Source: Planctomycetota bacterium
Lineage (GTDB): Bacteria; Planctomycetota; Phycisphaerae; Phycisphaerales; UBA1924
DNA: 64,000 nt
Assembly: GCA_014584315.1 (NCBI GenBank)
Contig: JACTNA010000005.1
Coordinates: 124,001-188,000, forward strand
Reading direction: 5' to 3'
Both the position numbers and the translations under genes were made by a program. The notes below the pieces were generated by a model. The model was not told the DNA's origin, searched no databases, and saw only the letters and a list, made by a program, of their open reading frames with translations. This document shows, one piece after another, positions 49,030 to 57,923 of the stretch (its first letter is position 1; every line of letters begins with the position of its first letter).

Positions 49030-49839
49030 ATGAACCGGATCGAACGGGCATTCCACACGGCGCGACAGTCCGACGCTCGTTTGCTCATGCCCTTCATCTG
49101 CGGGGGATTCCCCAGGCCCGGTATGACCGGTCCACTTCTCGCCGCTCTAGAGCGAGGAGGGGCGTCCGTCGTCGAGATCGGCATCCCGTTCTCCGACCCG
49201 ATCGCCGACGGACCCGTGATTGCCGGAGCCATGCACAAGGCCATCGAGGCGGGCACCACGCCTGAGCGGGTCTTCGAGGAGGCGCTGTCTGTTCGGGATA
49301 CGATTGGCATCGGCCTTGTCGCGATGGTCAGCGTCTCGATCGCCCATCGCCTCGGCGGCCGCGAGGGCTTCCTTGCCCGGACGCGGGAGTCCGGCTTCGA
49401 CGGTGTCATCATCCCCGACCTGCCCTTTGAAGAGAGCGGGGCGTACCGGGAGCGTTGCGGAGAACTGGGTCTGACGTTCTCGCATCTCGTGGCACCGACG
49501 ACGCCCCGCGATCGGGCGGCGGCCCTGGCGAAAGGCTCGACCGGGTTCGTGTACCTGCTGGCCAGAACCGGGATTACCGGCGAGCGGAGCGACGCGCCGG
49601 ACGTGGCCGAGCGGGTCGCGGCCCTTCGCCGAGCGACCGATCTGCCGATCGCCTGCGGGTTCGGTATCGCCACGGCGGAGCACGTGAGGGCGGTTGTGGC
49701 CCACGCGGACGCGGCCATCGTCGGCAGCGCGATGGTCCGTCGGATCGAGCGTGCGGCCGGGTCCGGCCTCGACCCGATCGAAGCGGCGGAGGCATTGACG
49801 CGCGAGCTCGCCGCCGGCCTCCCGGGCACGCCCGGTTGA
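49030..49839 (+). CDS. trpA: Tryptophan synthase alpha subunit
   Basis: Cleaves indole-3-glycerol phosphate to indole, passed to the beta subunit. The 269 residues match the family. The catalytic Glu is in [16 protein letters not shown] (about 45-60), the catalytic Asp in [10 protein letters not shown] (about 124-133), and the phosphate-binding loops in [12 protein letters not shown] (about 173-184) and [13 protein letters not shown] (about 205-217). The start is Met 49030; an upstream in-frame ATG lacks conserved sequence. It is a lone trpA: trpB, usually the preceding gene, is not adjacent. TACCCT is eight bases upstream. Confidence 0.95.
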   Translation: MNRIERAFHTARQSDARLLMPFICGGFPRPGMTGPLLAALERGGASVVEIGIPFSDPIADGPVIAGAMHKAIEAGTTPERVFEEALSVRDTIGIGLVAMVSVSIAHRLGGREGFLARTRESGFDGVIIPDLPFEESGAYRERCGELGLTFSHLVAPTTPRDRAAALAKGSTGFVYLLARTGITGERSDAPDVAERVAALRRATDLPIACGFGIATAEHVRAVVAHADAAIVGSAMVRRIERAAGSGLDPIEAAEALTRELAAGLPGTPG

Positions 49840-49890
49840 GTCGCGCGTGGCTCGACGCCCGAAAACCTTGTCGGCCTGACCGTCCGGGGC

Positions 49891-49918
49891 TTGCGAATCG
49901 CGCCGGGCGTGCAACAAT
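49891..49918 (+). promoter_or_regulatory. Possible glnA promoter
   Basis: TTGCGA (49891-49896), 16-base spacer, AACAAT (49913-49918). Leader of about 80 bases to the ATG at 50004. Only one of several possible readings. Confidence 0.35.
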
Positions 49919-50003
49919 CCCCGCGTCGGGTCCGACGGGGGTCCGGCTCCGCACGGCAGCGCATCGGAGATGCGCCGCTCTCGGTCGCGAGGAGCAGTCA
50001 CGC

Positions 50004-52211
50004 ATGGTCCGGCGAGAGTCGAACGGCAACGGTGCGCGCACCGCGTACGTCGGCATGACGGAACGCAACGGCATGGAGGGCAGCGCGATGACGCGGTGGG
50101 AGGACGTGGAGTCGACCTTTTCCTGCGACGTGTTCACGGAGCGCGTCATGCAGCAGCGTCTGCCCAAGGACGTCTTCCGCCGACTCCTCCGGACCATCCA
50201 CCACGGCGACCCGCTCGAGATCGAGGTCGCGGACGTCATCGCCGCCGCCATGAAGGACTGGGCCGTCGAGAACGGCGCCACGCACTACACGCACTGGTTC
50301 CAGCCGCTCACCGGCCTGACCGCCGAGAAGCACGACACGTTCCTCACGCCCGACGGCCACGGGGGCGCGATCAGCGAGTTCACGGGAACGATGCTCGTGC
50401 AGGGTGAGCCTGACGCGTCCAGTTTCCCCTCGGGCGGCCTGCGCGCGACCTTCGAGGCCCGCGGGTACACCGCGTGGGACGCGACCAGCCCCGTCTTCCT
50501 CATGCGTGGCCCGAACTACGCCACGCTCTGCATCCCCACCGCGTTCGTCTCATGGAACGGCGAGGCGCTCGACAAGAAGACCCCGCTCCTGCGCTCGATG
50601 GATGCGCTGTCCGCGGCCGCGCTTCGGGTGCTGCGCATCTTCGGCAGCGACACGGGCGTGCGCCGGGTCTACGCGACGGTCGGCGCGGAGCAGGAGTACT
50701 TCCTGATCGACCAGTCGCTCTTCTACTCGCGCCCCGACCTCTCGACCTGCGACCGGACGCTCTTCGGGGCCAGGCCTCCGAAGGGGCAGCAGTTGGAGGA
50801 CCATTACTTCGGGTCGATCCCGCCGCGGGTGCTGGCGTTCATGGCGGAGTGCGAGCGAGAGTTGTACCGGCTGGGCGTGCCGGTGAAGACCCGGCACAAC
50901 GAGGTGGCCCCGGGGCAGTTCGAGCTGGCCGCGCACTACGAGACCGCGAACGTCGCCTGCGACCACCAGATGATCGTGATGGAGACGCTCAAGCGCGTCG
51001 CGCCGCGCTACGGCCTGCGCTGCGTGCTGGCCGAGAAGCCCTTCGCCGGTATCAACGGCTCGGGCAAGCACCTGAACTGGTCGATGGCGACCGACACGGG
51101 CGAGAACCTGCTCGACCCTCAGGACGACACGCACTCGAACATGGAGTTCCTGACGTTCCTGTGCGCCGTCATTCGCGCGGTGGACCTGCACGCCGATCTG
51201 CTGAGGGCGTCGGTGGCGAGCGCGGGCAACGACCACCGCCTCGGCGCCAACGAGGCCCCGCCCGCGATCATCTCGATCTTCCTGGGCGACATGCTCACGG
51301 ACATCGTCGAGCAGTTGGCCGCGGGCGCGCCGAAAAAGACCATGCGCGGGGGCAAACTGGACCTCGGGGCGGCCACCCTGCCGCAGATCCCCCGGCACAC
51401 GGGCGACCGCAACCGCACTTCCCCCTTCGCGTTCACCGGCAACAAGTTCGAGTTCCGCGCGGTCGGTTCCTCGGCGAGCGTCGCGTGGCCGACGACGGTG
51501 CTCAACACGATCGTGACCGAGTCGCTCCACGACCTGGCCGACGAACTCGAGAAAGCAGCGGGCGCGAACCCGACCGCCCAGAAGCTGGAGTCCAGCGTCT
51601 GGAAGGTGCTGCAGGGCGTGGTGAAGGAGCATCGCCGGGTGATCTTCAACGGGGACGGGTACGACGCCGCCTGGCACGCCGAGGCCGAGAAGCGCGGCCT
51701 GCCGAACCTGCGAGACACCGTGGACGCGCTGCCGGTGCTCAAGTCAAAGAAGGCGACGGACCTGTTCAAGCGGCACAAGGTGCTGAGCAAGCCGGAACTG
51801 GAGAGCCGGGCGCACATCTTCGTCGAGAAGTACATCAAGCAGGTGACGATCGAGGCGGAGACGATGGCGTCGATGGCGCGCACGATCATCCTGCCCGCCG
51901 CCCTTCGCCAGCAGGCCGAGATCGCCGAGACGGTCGCCGCGACCGAGGCCGCGGGCGTGGACGCGGGAGACGCTCGGGCCGCGCTGGAGGAGTTCGTCGA
52001 ACTGGTAACGAGATTCCGGGCCGCGATCGGGCGCGTGGAGGCTGCGCTGCGGCACGAATCGTCCAATCCCGACAAGCACGCGGAGCACATCAAGCGGGCC
52101 GTCCGGCCAGCGATGGCGGACCTGCGCGAACTGGGCGACGCACTGGAGATGCACATCGCCGACGACCTGTGGACCCTGCCGAAGTACCGCGAGATGCTGG
52201 CGATCCGCTGA
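50004..52211 (+). CDS. glnA: Glutamine synthetase type III
   Basis: Makes glutamine from glutamate and ammonia using ATP. The 735 residues fit GSIII (GlnN), much longer than GSI. It opens with [20 protein letters not shown], carries [19 protein letters not shown] (about 93-111) and [21 protein letters not shown], both type III signatures. Catalytic motifs appear in [10 protein letters not shown] (about 230-239), [14 protein letters not shown] (about 297-310), [10 protein letters not shown] (about 352-361) and [13 protein letters not shown] (about 480-492). GGAG lies ten bases before the ATG. An alternative start at Met18 or a later ATG is possible. It stands alone, with tRNA-Ile2 downstream. 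Confidence 0.94.
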   Translation: MVRRESNGNGARTAYVGMTERNGMEGSAMTRWEDVESTFSCDVFTERVMQQRLPKDVFRRLLRTIHHGDPLEIEVADVIAAAMKDWAVENGATHYTHWFQPLTGLTAEKHDTFLTPDGHGGAISEFTGTMLVQGEPDASSFPSGGLRATFEARGYTAWDATSPVFLMRGPNYATLCIPTAFVSWNGEALDKKTPLLRSMDALSAAALRVLRIFGSDTGVRRVYATVGAEQEYFLIDQSLFYSRPDLSTCDRTLFGARPPKGQQLEDHYFGSIPPRVLAFMAECERELYRLGVPVKTRHNEVAPGQFELAAHYETANVACDHQMIVMETLKRVAPRYGLRCVLAEKPFAGINGSGKHLNWSMATDTGENLLDPQDDTHSNMEFLTFLCAVIRAVDLHADLLRASVASAGNDHRLGANEAPPAIISIFLGDMLTDIVEQLAAGAPKKTMRGGKLDLGAATLPQIPRHTGDRNRTSPFAFTGNKFEFRAVGSSASVAWPTTVLNTIVTESLHDLADELEKAAGANPTAQKLESSVWKVLQGVVKEHRRVIFNGDGYDAAWHAEAEKRGLPNLRDTVDALPVLKSKKATDLFKRHKVLSKPELESRAHIFVEKYIKQVTIEAETMASMARTIILPAALRQQAEIAETVAATEAAGVDAGDARAALEEFVELVTRFRAAIGRVEAALRHESSNPDKHAEHIKRAVRPAMADLRELGDALEMHIADDLWTLPKYREMLAIR

Positions 52212-52285
52212 CGGGCGGGGCGGCCGATGCTCCGCCTCAACCACCCCCTCGCCGCCGGGAGCGGCGGCGAGTCTCCGGCCTCCGG

Positions 52286-52291
52286 TATGAT
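52286..52291 (+). promoter_or_regulatory. -10-like element of tRNA-Ile2
   Basis: TATGAT, seven bases before the first base of the mature tRNA. Since tRNA transcription normally starts close to the mature 5' end, it is a useful internal control for the spacing of -10 elements in this genome. Confidence 0.55.
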
Positions 52292-52298
52292 GCGCCCA

Positions 52299-52371
52299 GG
52301 CCCCGTAGCTCAGCGGTCAGAGCAGGCGACTCATAATCGCTCGGTCCCCGGTTCGAATCCGGGCGGGGCCA
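52299..52371 (+). tRNA. tRNA-Ile2 (anticodon CAT, lysidine type)
   Basis: Acceptor GGCCCCG/CGGGGCC, discriminator A, anticodon stem GGCGA/TCGCT with loop CTCATAA. AGCAGGCGACTCATAATCGC is nearly the same as the bacterial tRNA-Ile2 whose CAT is converted to lysidine-AT by TilS, rather than elongator tRNA-Met. T loop GTTCGAATCC. CCA is not encoded. Confidence 0.9.
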
Positions 52372-52390
52372 CGTGGTCGTCGGAAGGGGC

Positions 52391-52418
52391 TTGTAGGGGA
52401 GGTCCGGGTTGCTATACT
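52391..52418 (+). promoter_or_regulatory. Promoter of the pseudopilin-kinase-regulator operon
   Basis: TTGTAG (52391-52396), 16-base spacer, TATACT (52413-52418). The leader to the ATG at 52478 is about 53 bases and contains GAGGAG about 30 bases before it. Confidence 0.55.
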
Positions 52419-52477
52419 GCCGAGGTCCGGAATTCGGGGCCGGGCGAGGAGTGGCCCGAACGGGCTGAGTGTTCGTG

Positions 52478-53290
52478 ATGCACGCCAGAGGCCATCACGT
52501 GGGCGGGCGTCGTGTCGGCGCTGGGATCGCCGCGCGCACGCCGCGCGGCTTTACGCTGCTCGAACTGCTGGTCAGCATCGCGATCGTGGCCGTGCTGCTC
52601 GGGCTGGTCGTGCCGGGGCTGGCGATGTCGATGAAGTCGGCGCGTGGGTTCCGTTGCCAGATGTCCTTGCGCAGCGTCGCCTTCGACTTCGCGGTGTTCG
52701 CCGACGACACGCTCCACGGCGACCGGGGCGACGACACGGCCTGGGGCAACCGATTCCGGTTGAGCACGTTCCAGGAGAGCCAGTACGGCATCGACGAGTT
52801 CTGGCGTTGGGAGAGCGAGGACACCCACACCGTCCCCGACGAATCCCGCTACGACCCGATGCGCTGCTCGGAAGTCAAAGGCCCGCTCACGTTCCGCCGC
52901 GATGTTCCCTGCGGCAAGCCCGGGGCGATCTCGCCGCCCGAGCACGTCTCCTTCGGCTTCAACGCGCGGCTGCACCGGGCCGAGGTCGTCGGAACGGACG
53001 GCAAGGTGAAGGCTGTGTACGTCATGCTGTCGCAGGACATTCTGTCGCAGACGGAAGTCCCGCTCGTGTGGGATGTCGACGGCGCCATCGCGGCGCAGAA
53101 CGGCGTCGAACCCGTCTACTCCGCGCCATCGCTCGACAGCCAGGGGCCGTACGCGGGCGATCTGTATTGGTACCCCGGACTCCGGCACAACGGCTCGGCG
53201 AACTTCGCGTTCATGGACGGACGGGTCGAGTCGTCGCGGCGCCCGCTGGACGAGAACGGATGGCGCTGGGGCTACCAGCCCGTCCGGTAG
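52478..53290 (+). CDS. Type II pseudopilin-like protein
   Basis: A 270-residue protein with a prepilin leader: a basic 23-residue leader, then RGFTLLELLVSIAIVAVLLG, with the expected cleavage between G and F and the conserved Glu at +5. The hydrophobic helix runs through LVVPGLAMS. The mature domain ends with LRHNGSANFAFMDGRVESS, the H-G-x-x-N-x-x-F-x-D-G motif of planctomycete DUF1559/H-X9-DG-type pseudopilins. These are secreted or surface structures assembled by type II or type IV machinery. ATG 52478 is used; a GTG at 52469 is also possible. It is 12 bases before the histidine kinase gene, so it is probably part of that unit. Confidence 0.8.
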   Translation: MHARGHHVGGRRVGAGIAARTPRGFTLLELLVSIAIVAVLLGLVVPGLAMSMKSARGFRCQMSLRSVAFDFAVFADDTLHGDRGDDTAWGNRFRLSTFQESQYGIDEFWRWESEDTHTVPDESRYDPMRCSEVKGPLTFRRDVPCGKPGAISPPEHVSFGFNARLHRAEVVGTDGKVKAVYVMLSQDILSQTEVPLVWDVDGAIAAQNGVEPVYSAPSLDSQGPYAGDLYWYPGLRHNGSANFAFMDGRVESSRRPLDENGWRWGYQPVR

Positions 53291-53302
53291 CCCCGGATCG
53301 CC

Positions 53303-54841
53303 ATGACCCTGCAACGGAAGTTCGCGGTCCTGCTGGCCCTGCTGGGGCTGACGGTCGCGGCGAATCTCGGCGCCGCCGTCTGGGTCGTGAACATGCTCGA
53401 CCGCGAGCAGCGCGAGCCGATCGAGGGTCTGACGCGCGTGCTGAGCGGGCTGAGCCGCGTGAAGCGGTCGCTGTGGGATCAGGCGGAGATGCTCGACCTT
53501 CCCGTGCTGGAAGCGGGCGAGGAAGGCGATGATCGCGCGGCGCTCCCGGACGACGCGGTGCAGCGGTTCGAGGCCTCGTTCGAGCGCGTCGACCGCGAGA
53601 TCGATCATCTCGAGTCCGGCAACTCCTACGTGGCGCGCTCGGGGATCAGCACGACGCGGAACCTCCGCGCGAGGATCGAGCGGACGGCCGCCGACGTTCG
53701 GGCGTGGCTCCACGACCGGGATCCCGACGCCCGGGAGCGAGCCCGCAGGAACCTCTACGAGTTGCACGAACTGATCGAGCGGGTCGAGATCCGTCTCCTC
53801 GCCGACGCGCGCTTCGCGGCCGAATACGGCGCGGACCTGCGGCGCCGGCTCTCGTTGGTGCTGGGCGCCTCGCTGGTCGTCGTGATCCTGTCCGGGTGGC
53901 TGGCGGTCGTGCTCTTCCGTCGGTGGGTGCTGCGGCCTGTTGGATTGCTCCGCGTCGCTGCCGAGGAGATCGGGCGGGGCAACTTCGGTCACCGCGTGCC
54001 GGAACACGCCGGGGACGAACTGGGCCTGCTCAGCCGCGAGGTGAACGACATGGCCGAGACCATCGCGAGGATGCAGGCGGAGCGGATCGAACGCGAGCGG
54101 CTGGCGGCGGTGGGCGAGATGGCCCGCAGCGTGGCGCACAACATCCGTAACCCGCTCGGCGGCATCCGTTCGCTCGCCGAACTCTCCGCGGACGAGCTGC
54201 CCCCGGACTCGCCCGTGCGCGAGCACCAGGCGCGGATTGTCCGGACGGTCGATCGCTTCTCCGCCTGGCTGAACGGCCTCCTGCACGCTACGACGCCCCT
54301 CGACCTGCACCCGGTCGAGGGTGAGGTCGCCGCTTGGCTTGAAGGGACCGTCGAGGCGCATCGTGCCATGGCCCAGTCGCGAGGCGTTCGGGTCGAACTC
54401 GACGCCGACGCCGCGCCCCAGCGCGCCGTGTTCGATCGGCAGCACCTGGAGCAGGCCGTCGTGGCCGTGCTCACGAACGCGATCGAGGCGACGCCCTCCG
54501 GCGGCCGCGTGCAGGTTCGCGCCTTCTCGGACGGCTCGTGGTGGGGCGTCGCGGTCGAGGATGAGGGGGGCGGCGTGCCGGAAGAGTTGCGAGAGCGGGT
54601 ATTCGCCCCATACTTCACGACGAAGCCCGGCGGGTCTGGCATAGGTCTTGCCAGTGTCCGGCGTGTCGTCGGACAGCACGGCGGGCGGGTCTGGGTCGAA
54701 AACCGCTCCGCGGCATCGGGAGCGGGGGGCTGGACCGGGCCGGGGGCCGTGTTCACGCTCAGGCTGCCGCTCGGAGTGGCGGCAGGTTCGGCCAGTGGTG
54801 GCCAGACAGGACCACGCCATGGCGAGAGTGCTCATCATTGA
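53303..54841 (+). CDS. Membrane sensor histidine kinase (NtrB/AtoS-like)
   Basis: A 512-residue sensor kinase. Membrane span 1 at about 9-31 (LLALLGLTVAANLGAAVWVV), a helical periplasmic sensor of about 160 residues, span 2 at about 186-207 (LVLGASLVVVILSGWLAVVLF), a HAMP-like segment, and the H-box MARSVAHNIRNPLGGIRSLA with His279. The ATPase has the N-box AVVAVLTNAIEATPSGG (about 390-406), G1 VEDEGGGVP and G2 PGGSGIGLASVRR. The H-x-x-R-N-P-L pattern is that of kinases paired with sigma54 activators. Its last 23 bases overlap the response-regulator gene. Confidence 0.93.
   Translation: MTLQRKFAVLLALLGLTVAANLGAAVWVVNMLDREQREPIEGLTRVLSGLSRVKRSLWDQAEMLDLPVLEAGEEGDDRAALPDDAVQRFEASFERVDREIDHLESGNSYVARSGISTTRNLRARIERTAADVRAWLHDRDPDARERARRNLYELHELIERVEIRLLADARFAAEYGADLRRRLSLVLGASLVVVILSGWLAVVLFRRWVLRPVGLLRVAAEEIGRGNFGHRVPEHAGDELGLLSREVNDMAETIARMQAERIERERLAAVGEMARSVAHNIRNPLGGIRSLAELSADELPPDSPVREHQARIVRTVDRFSAWLNGLLHATTPLDLHPVEGEVAAWLEGTVEAHRAMAQSRGVRVELDADAAPQRAVFDRQHLEQAVVAVLTNAIEATPSGGRVQVRAFSDGSWWGVAVEDEGGGVPEELRERVFAPYFTTKPGGSGIGLASVRRVVGQHGGRVWVENRSAASGAGGWTGPGAVFTLRLPLGVAAGSASGGQTGPRHGESAHH
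54791..54810 (+). repeat. Copy 1 of GCCAGTNNTGGCCAGNCAGG
   Basis: GCCAGTGGTGGCCAGACAGG ends eight bases before the response-regulator ATG. The related copy at 57772-57791 matches at 17 of 20 positions. Confidence 0.5.
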
Positions 54842-56267
54842 GGACGAAGAGAACCTGAGGTTCTCGATGCGGCGGGCGCTTGAGCGAGCCGGGCATCAGG
54901 TCGAAGAGTCGGCAACCGCCTCGGGGGGTCTGGCGTCGATCGAAGAGGGCGTTTTCGACGCCCTGATCACCGACGTGAACCTGGGGGGAGGTGCGGACGG
55001 GTTAACGGTTGTACGGCAGGTCCGCGAACGAGGGTTCGAGGGCGCGATCGTCGTCGTCACCGGGTACGGGAGCGTCGAGGGCGCAGTGGCGGCCATGAAG
55101 CAGGGTGCGGACGACTACCTGCTCAAGCCGGTGAGTCTAGAGGAACTCGGGATCCTCCTTGAGCGTCTGCTCGAGGGCAGGCGCGTGCAGACGAGGCTTC
55201 GACTCTACCAGCGGCTGGAGTCCGCGCGCGAGGCCCAGCGCGAACTGCTCGGGGAAAGTCCGTCGTGGCGTGAGACGGTGCGGCTGGCGGAGCGGCTGGC
55301 GAAGTTGCCGCTCCCGAAGGCCGAGGGGGTATCCCTGCCGACGGTGCTGCTGCTCGGCGAGACGGGGACGGGCAAGGGCCTGCTGGCGCGGCACGTGCAC
55401 CGCTCGTCGGAGTCGCCGGAAGCCCCGTTCGTTCACGTGAACTGCACCGCGCTGCCGGCCAATCTCGTGGAGTCCGAGTTGTTCGGCCATGAGCGCGGCG
55501 CGTTTACCGATGCGAAGACGGCGCGCGAGGGTCTCTTCGAAATGGCCGACGGCGGCACGATCTTCCTCGACGAGATCGGCGACATGCCCGCGGACTTGCA
55601 GGCGAAACTGCTGACCGTGCTCGAAGAGGGCGCGTTCCGGCGTGTCGGCGGGTCCAAGCCGCGGCGGGTCAAGGCCCGCGTCATCGCCGCGACCAACCTC
55701 AACCTCGCCGAGCGCGTCGAGCGGGGCGAGTTCCGGCGCGACCTCTTCTACCGGCTCAACGCCTTCACGGTGACGATCCCCGCGCTGCGCGAGCGGAACG
55801 ATGACGCCGTGCTGATCGGGCGCGAGATGGCGGCCCGTTTCGGCAGGCAGTTCGGTCGAACCACGACCCGGCTCTCGCCGGACGCCGAGTCCGCGGTGCG
55901 AGCCCACGCCTGGCCCGGCAACGTTCGCGAACTGATCAACGCCGTGCAGCGCGCCTCGCTGCTGTGCGAGGGCGAGGAGATCGGCCCCGCCGCGCTCGGG
56001 CTGGCCGGCGTGCGCACAGGGCCGCTCAAGGCGAGACCGATCCCATCCCAGCCGACCGCGCCCAAGCAGGAAGGGCTGACCTTTAACTTCGACAACGGCG
56101 TCCACACCGCCGAGGAGGTCGAGAAGCAACTCATCATCCAGGCGCTCGCGCGCACGCGGGGGAACGTCTCCCGGGCCGCGAGGCTGATCTCGATGCAGCG
56201 GAGCAGCCTGCGGTACCGCATCGAACGGTACAACCTGCACGAGTTCGTCCAGGAGTTGACGAGATGA
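54819..56267 (+). CDS. Sigma54-dependent response regulator (NtrC family)
   Basis: A 482-residue activator: receiver (phospho-Asp52 in ALITDVNLGG; Lys in DYLLKPVS, about 104), AAA+ core and Fis-type DNA-binding helix-turn-helix. AAA+ features are Walker A LLGETGTGKGLLARHVH (about 177-193), ELFGHERGAFTDAKTAREGLF (about 220-240), Walker B GGTIFLDEIGDMP (about 245-257) and the arginine finger region ERVERGEFRRDLFYRLNAF. The sigma54-contact loop is GAFTDA instead of GAFTGA. The HTH is in VEKQLIIQALARTRGNVSRAARLI. The start ATG 54819 overlaps the kinase gene, and its stop overlaps the next start (ATGA). Confidence 0.94.
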   Translation: MARVLIIEDEENLRFSMRRALERAGHQVEESATASGGLASIEEGVFDALITDVNLGGGADGLTVVRQVRERGFEGAIVVVTGYGSVEGAVAAMKQGADDYLLKPVSLEELGILLERLLEGRRVQTRLRLYQRLESAREAQRELLGESPSWRETVRLAERLAKLPLPKAEGVSLPTVLLLGETGTGKGLLARHVHRSSESPEAPFVHVNCTALPANLVESELFGHERGAFTDAKTAREGLFEMADGGTIFLDEIGDMPADLQAKLLTVLEEGAFRRVGGSKPRRVKARVIAATNLNLAERVERGEFRRDLFYRLNAFTVTIPALRERNDDAVLIGREMAARFGRQFGRTTTRLSPDAESAVRAHAWPGNVRELINAVQRASLLCEGEEIGPAALGLAGVRTGPLKARPIPSQPTAPKQEGLTFNFDNGVHTAEEVEKQLIIQALARTRGNVSRAARLISMQRSSLRYRIERYNLHEFVQELTR

Positions 56268-57742
56268 GACGTACCGCGTGGTCCGCGGGCTGTGTGGCGG
56301 CGGCGTGCGGGCTATCCGCCGGCGCGTTCGCGCGCAGCGGGGACTGCGTGTCGTGGGTTGATCCGCCCGGCGACGCTGTCGTCCGCCGCACCGACGCGGG
56401 GAACGACGGCCCGATCATGCCCGGCGCGACGCTGCCGGACGTGGTGCGGGTGAGCCTGTGCGCCTGGCAGCCGACCGACCCGGTCGCGGATCCCTACACC
56501 GGCACGACGATCGACCCCGACGACGCGCACCTGTTCAGGCTGGACGCGGTCTTCGTGGGCGTCGTCAACCCGCCTGGACCTCTCGGCTTCTCCGGGCAGC
56601 CCTACGACCCGTTCCGGCACGGTCCAAGCCCCGTCATCGGATTCCTTGACATCGACGTGGACTCGAAGAACACCGGCGGAGAGCTCGGCTCGGCCGCGCG
56701 GTCGCGCTATCTCGCGAACGTCGCCCGCTTCGGACGGCTCCCCTACGGCTCGATCTCCGAGCGCGTCGCGCGATCCGCCTTCGACTACGACTGGGATTTC
56801 GCCACCCCTCCCCATTACGAACGAACGGGCGCGGACTTCGCGCTCGTCTTCTGCGGGTGCTGGGGTCTCACGATCGTCAGCGAGGGCGGTGATGGCAACG
56901 GCGTGTTCGAGGCGGGCGAGACGTGGATCGTCCGCGGGAGGCTCTTCCAGCGCACCAACGGCTATCAGGAGGCGAGTTCCGCGTGGGGCGGGAGCGCTTT
57001 CGGCACCTACGACCCGTACGTCAACGTGCGCTTCTCGCACGATCAGGACAGCGACGAGACCACCATCACGCTCGTCTTTGCGCTCGACATGACCGGCGCG
57101 TCCATGCTGACCGGCCAGGCGGAGCAGCCGATTAACTACAACGTGGGCGATCACGTCAGCATCGTCGAGGCTCTCTCCGACGTCATCGACGGCGCGGACG
57201 CGGGCGGGTTGAGCGAACCCGCGTGGGAACTCATCAAGGGATGGCGCGGCCGCGACCCGTACGACTACCTCGACCCCACCGACTGGGAGGTCACCGCGCT
57301 CTTCGGGATGCCCTACACAGAGCAGCAGGCGGGCGCAACCTTCGTCTGGACCGATTCGGGCATGGGCGAGTGCCACGGCGACCTGAACGCCAACGGCTAC
57401 GCGACCGGCGCGGACAAGACGCTCCTCCGCGACGCCGTCTACGACCTCGACGGAGGAGAGCAGGACGCTGACGGCGTGATCAACGGGCGGGTCGTCGTCG
57501 TGGACCCCGGGCCGAACTTCAGCCTCTTCGACCTCAACGGCGACACGGTCGTCAACCTCGACGACTTCCGCGTGTACGGCAAGCCCGCCGATTTCGACGG
57601 CAACGGCGTCGTCAACACCCTTGACTTCATCGCCTTCCTCAACGCGTGGGTCGCGGGCGATCCGGCCGCCGATTTCGACCTGAACCAGGTCGTGAACACG
57701 CTGGACTTCATCGCGTTCCTGAACGAATGGGTGCAGGGGTGA
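56264..57742 (+). CDS. Exported protein with paired dockerin-like motifs
   Basis: A 492-residue exported protein; signal peptide MRRTAWSAGCVAAACGLSAGAFA. The large N-terminal domain (about 30-370) has alternating strands but no recognised family; notable are GDGNGVFEAGETWIV and VDSKNTGGELGSAARSRYLAN. The C-terminus holds two EF-hand/dockerin-like units, DFDGNGVVNTLDFIAFLNAW and DFDLNQVVNTLDFIAFLNEW (about 443-491), preceded by acidic DLNANGYATGADKTLL and DLNGDTVVNLDDF. Such repeats are frequent at the ends of secreted Phycisphaerae proteins; a binding partner has not been seen. Its ATG overlaps the regulator stop (ATGA). Confidence 0.75.
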   Translation: MRRTAWSAGCVAAACGLSAGAFARSGDCVSWVDPPGDAVVRRTDAGNDGPIMPGATLPDVVRVSLCAWQPTDPVADPYTGTTIDPDDAHLFRLDAVFVGVVNPPGPLGFSGQPYDPFRHGPSPVIGFLDIDVDSKNTGGELGSAARSRYLANVARFGRLPYGSISERVARSAFDYDWDFATPPHYERTGADFALVFCGCWGLTIVSEGGDGNGVFEAGETWIVRGRLFQRTNGYQEASSAWGGSAFGTYDPYVNVRFSHDQDSDETTITLVFALDMTGASMLTGQAEQPINYNVGDHVSIVEALSDVIDGADAGGLSEPAWELIKGWRGRDPYDYLDPTDWEVTALFGMPYTEQQAGATFVWTDSGMGECHGDLNANGYATGADKTLLRDAVYDLDGGEQDADGVINGRVVVVDPGPNFSLFDLNGDTVVNLDDFRVYGKPADFDGNGVVNTLDFIAFLNAWVAGDPAADFDLNQVVNTLDFIAFLNEWVQG

Positions 57743-57771
57743 GCGGCCGCGCTCGCCTGGCCGCGGTGTTC

Positions 57772-57791
57772 GCCAGTTCTGGCCAGGCAGG
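57772..57791 (+). repeat. Copy 2 of GCCAGTNNTGGCCAGNCAGG
   Basis: GCCAGTTCTGGCCAGGCAGG, 132 bases upstream of the FG-GAP gene ATG. Both copies are followed within about 20 bases by GGCGAGAG. Confidence 0.5.
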
Positions 57792-57923
57792 CCGATCACC
57801 CGCCGGCGAGAGCATGGCAGGGACACGCTGAGCGCTCTTCCGCGACTGGCACGCGCGCTGCATGGCGGTTCCGTGTGCGGCATCGTGGCCGCGACTCGAA
57901 CCCCGTTTGGCAGGAGACTTCAC

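Noticed and set aside
52299..52371. Assignment as elongator tRNA-Met
   Set aside because: The D-arm to anticodon-arm sequence is nearly that of lysidine-type tRNA-Ile2 in other bacteria, and the acceptor GGCCCCG also fits Ile2.
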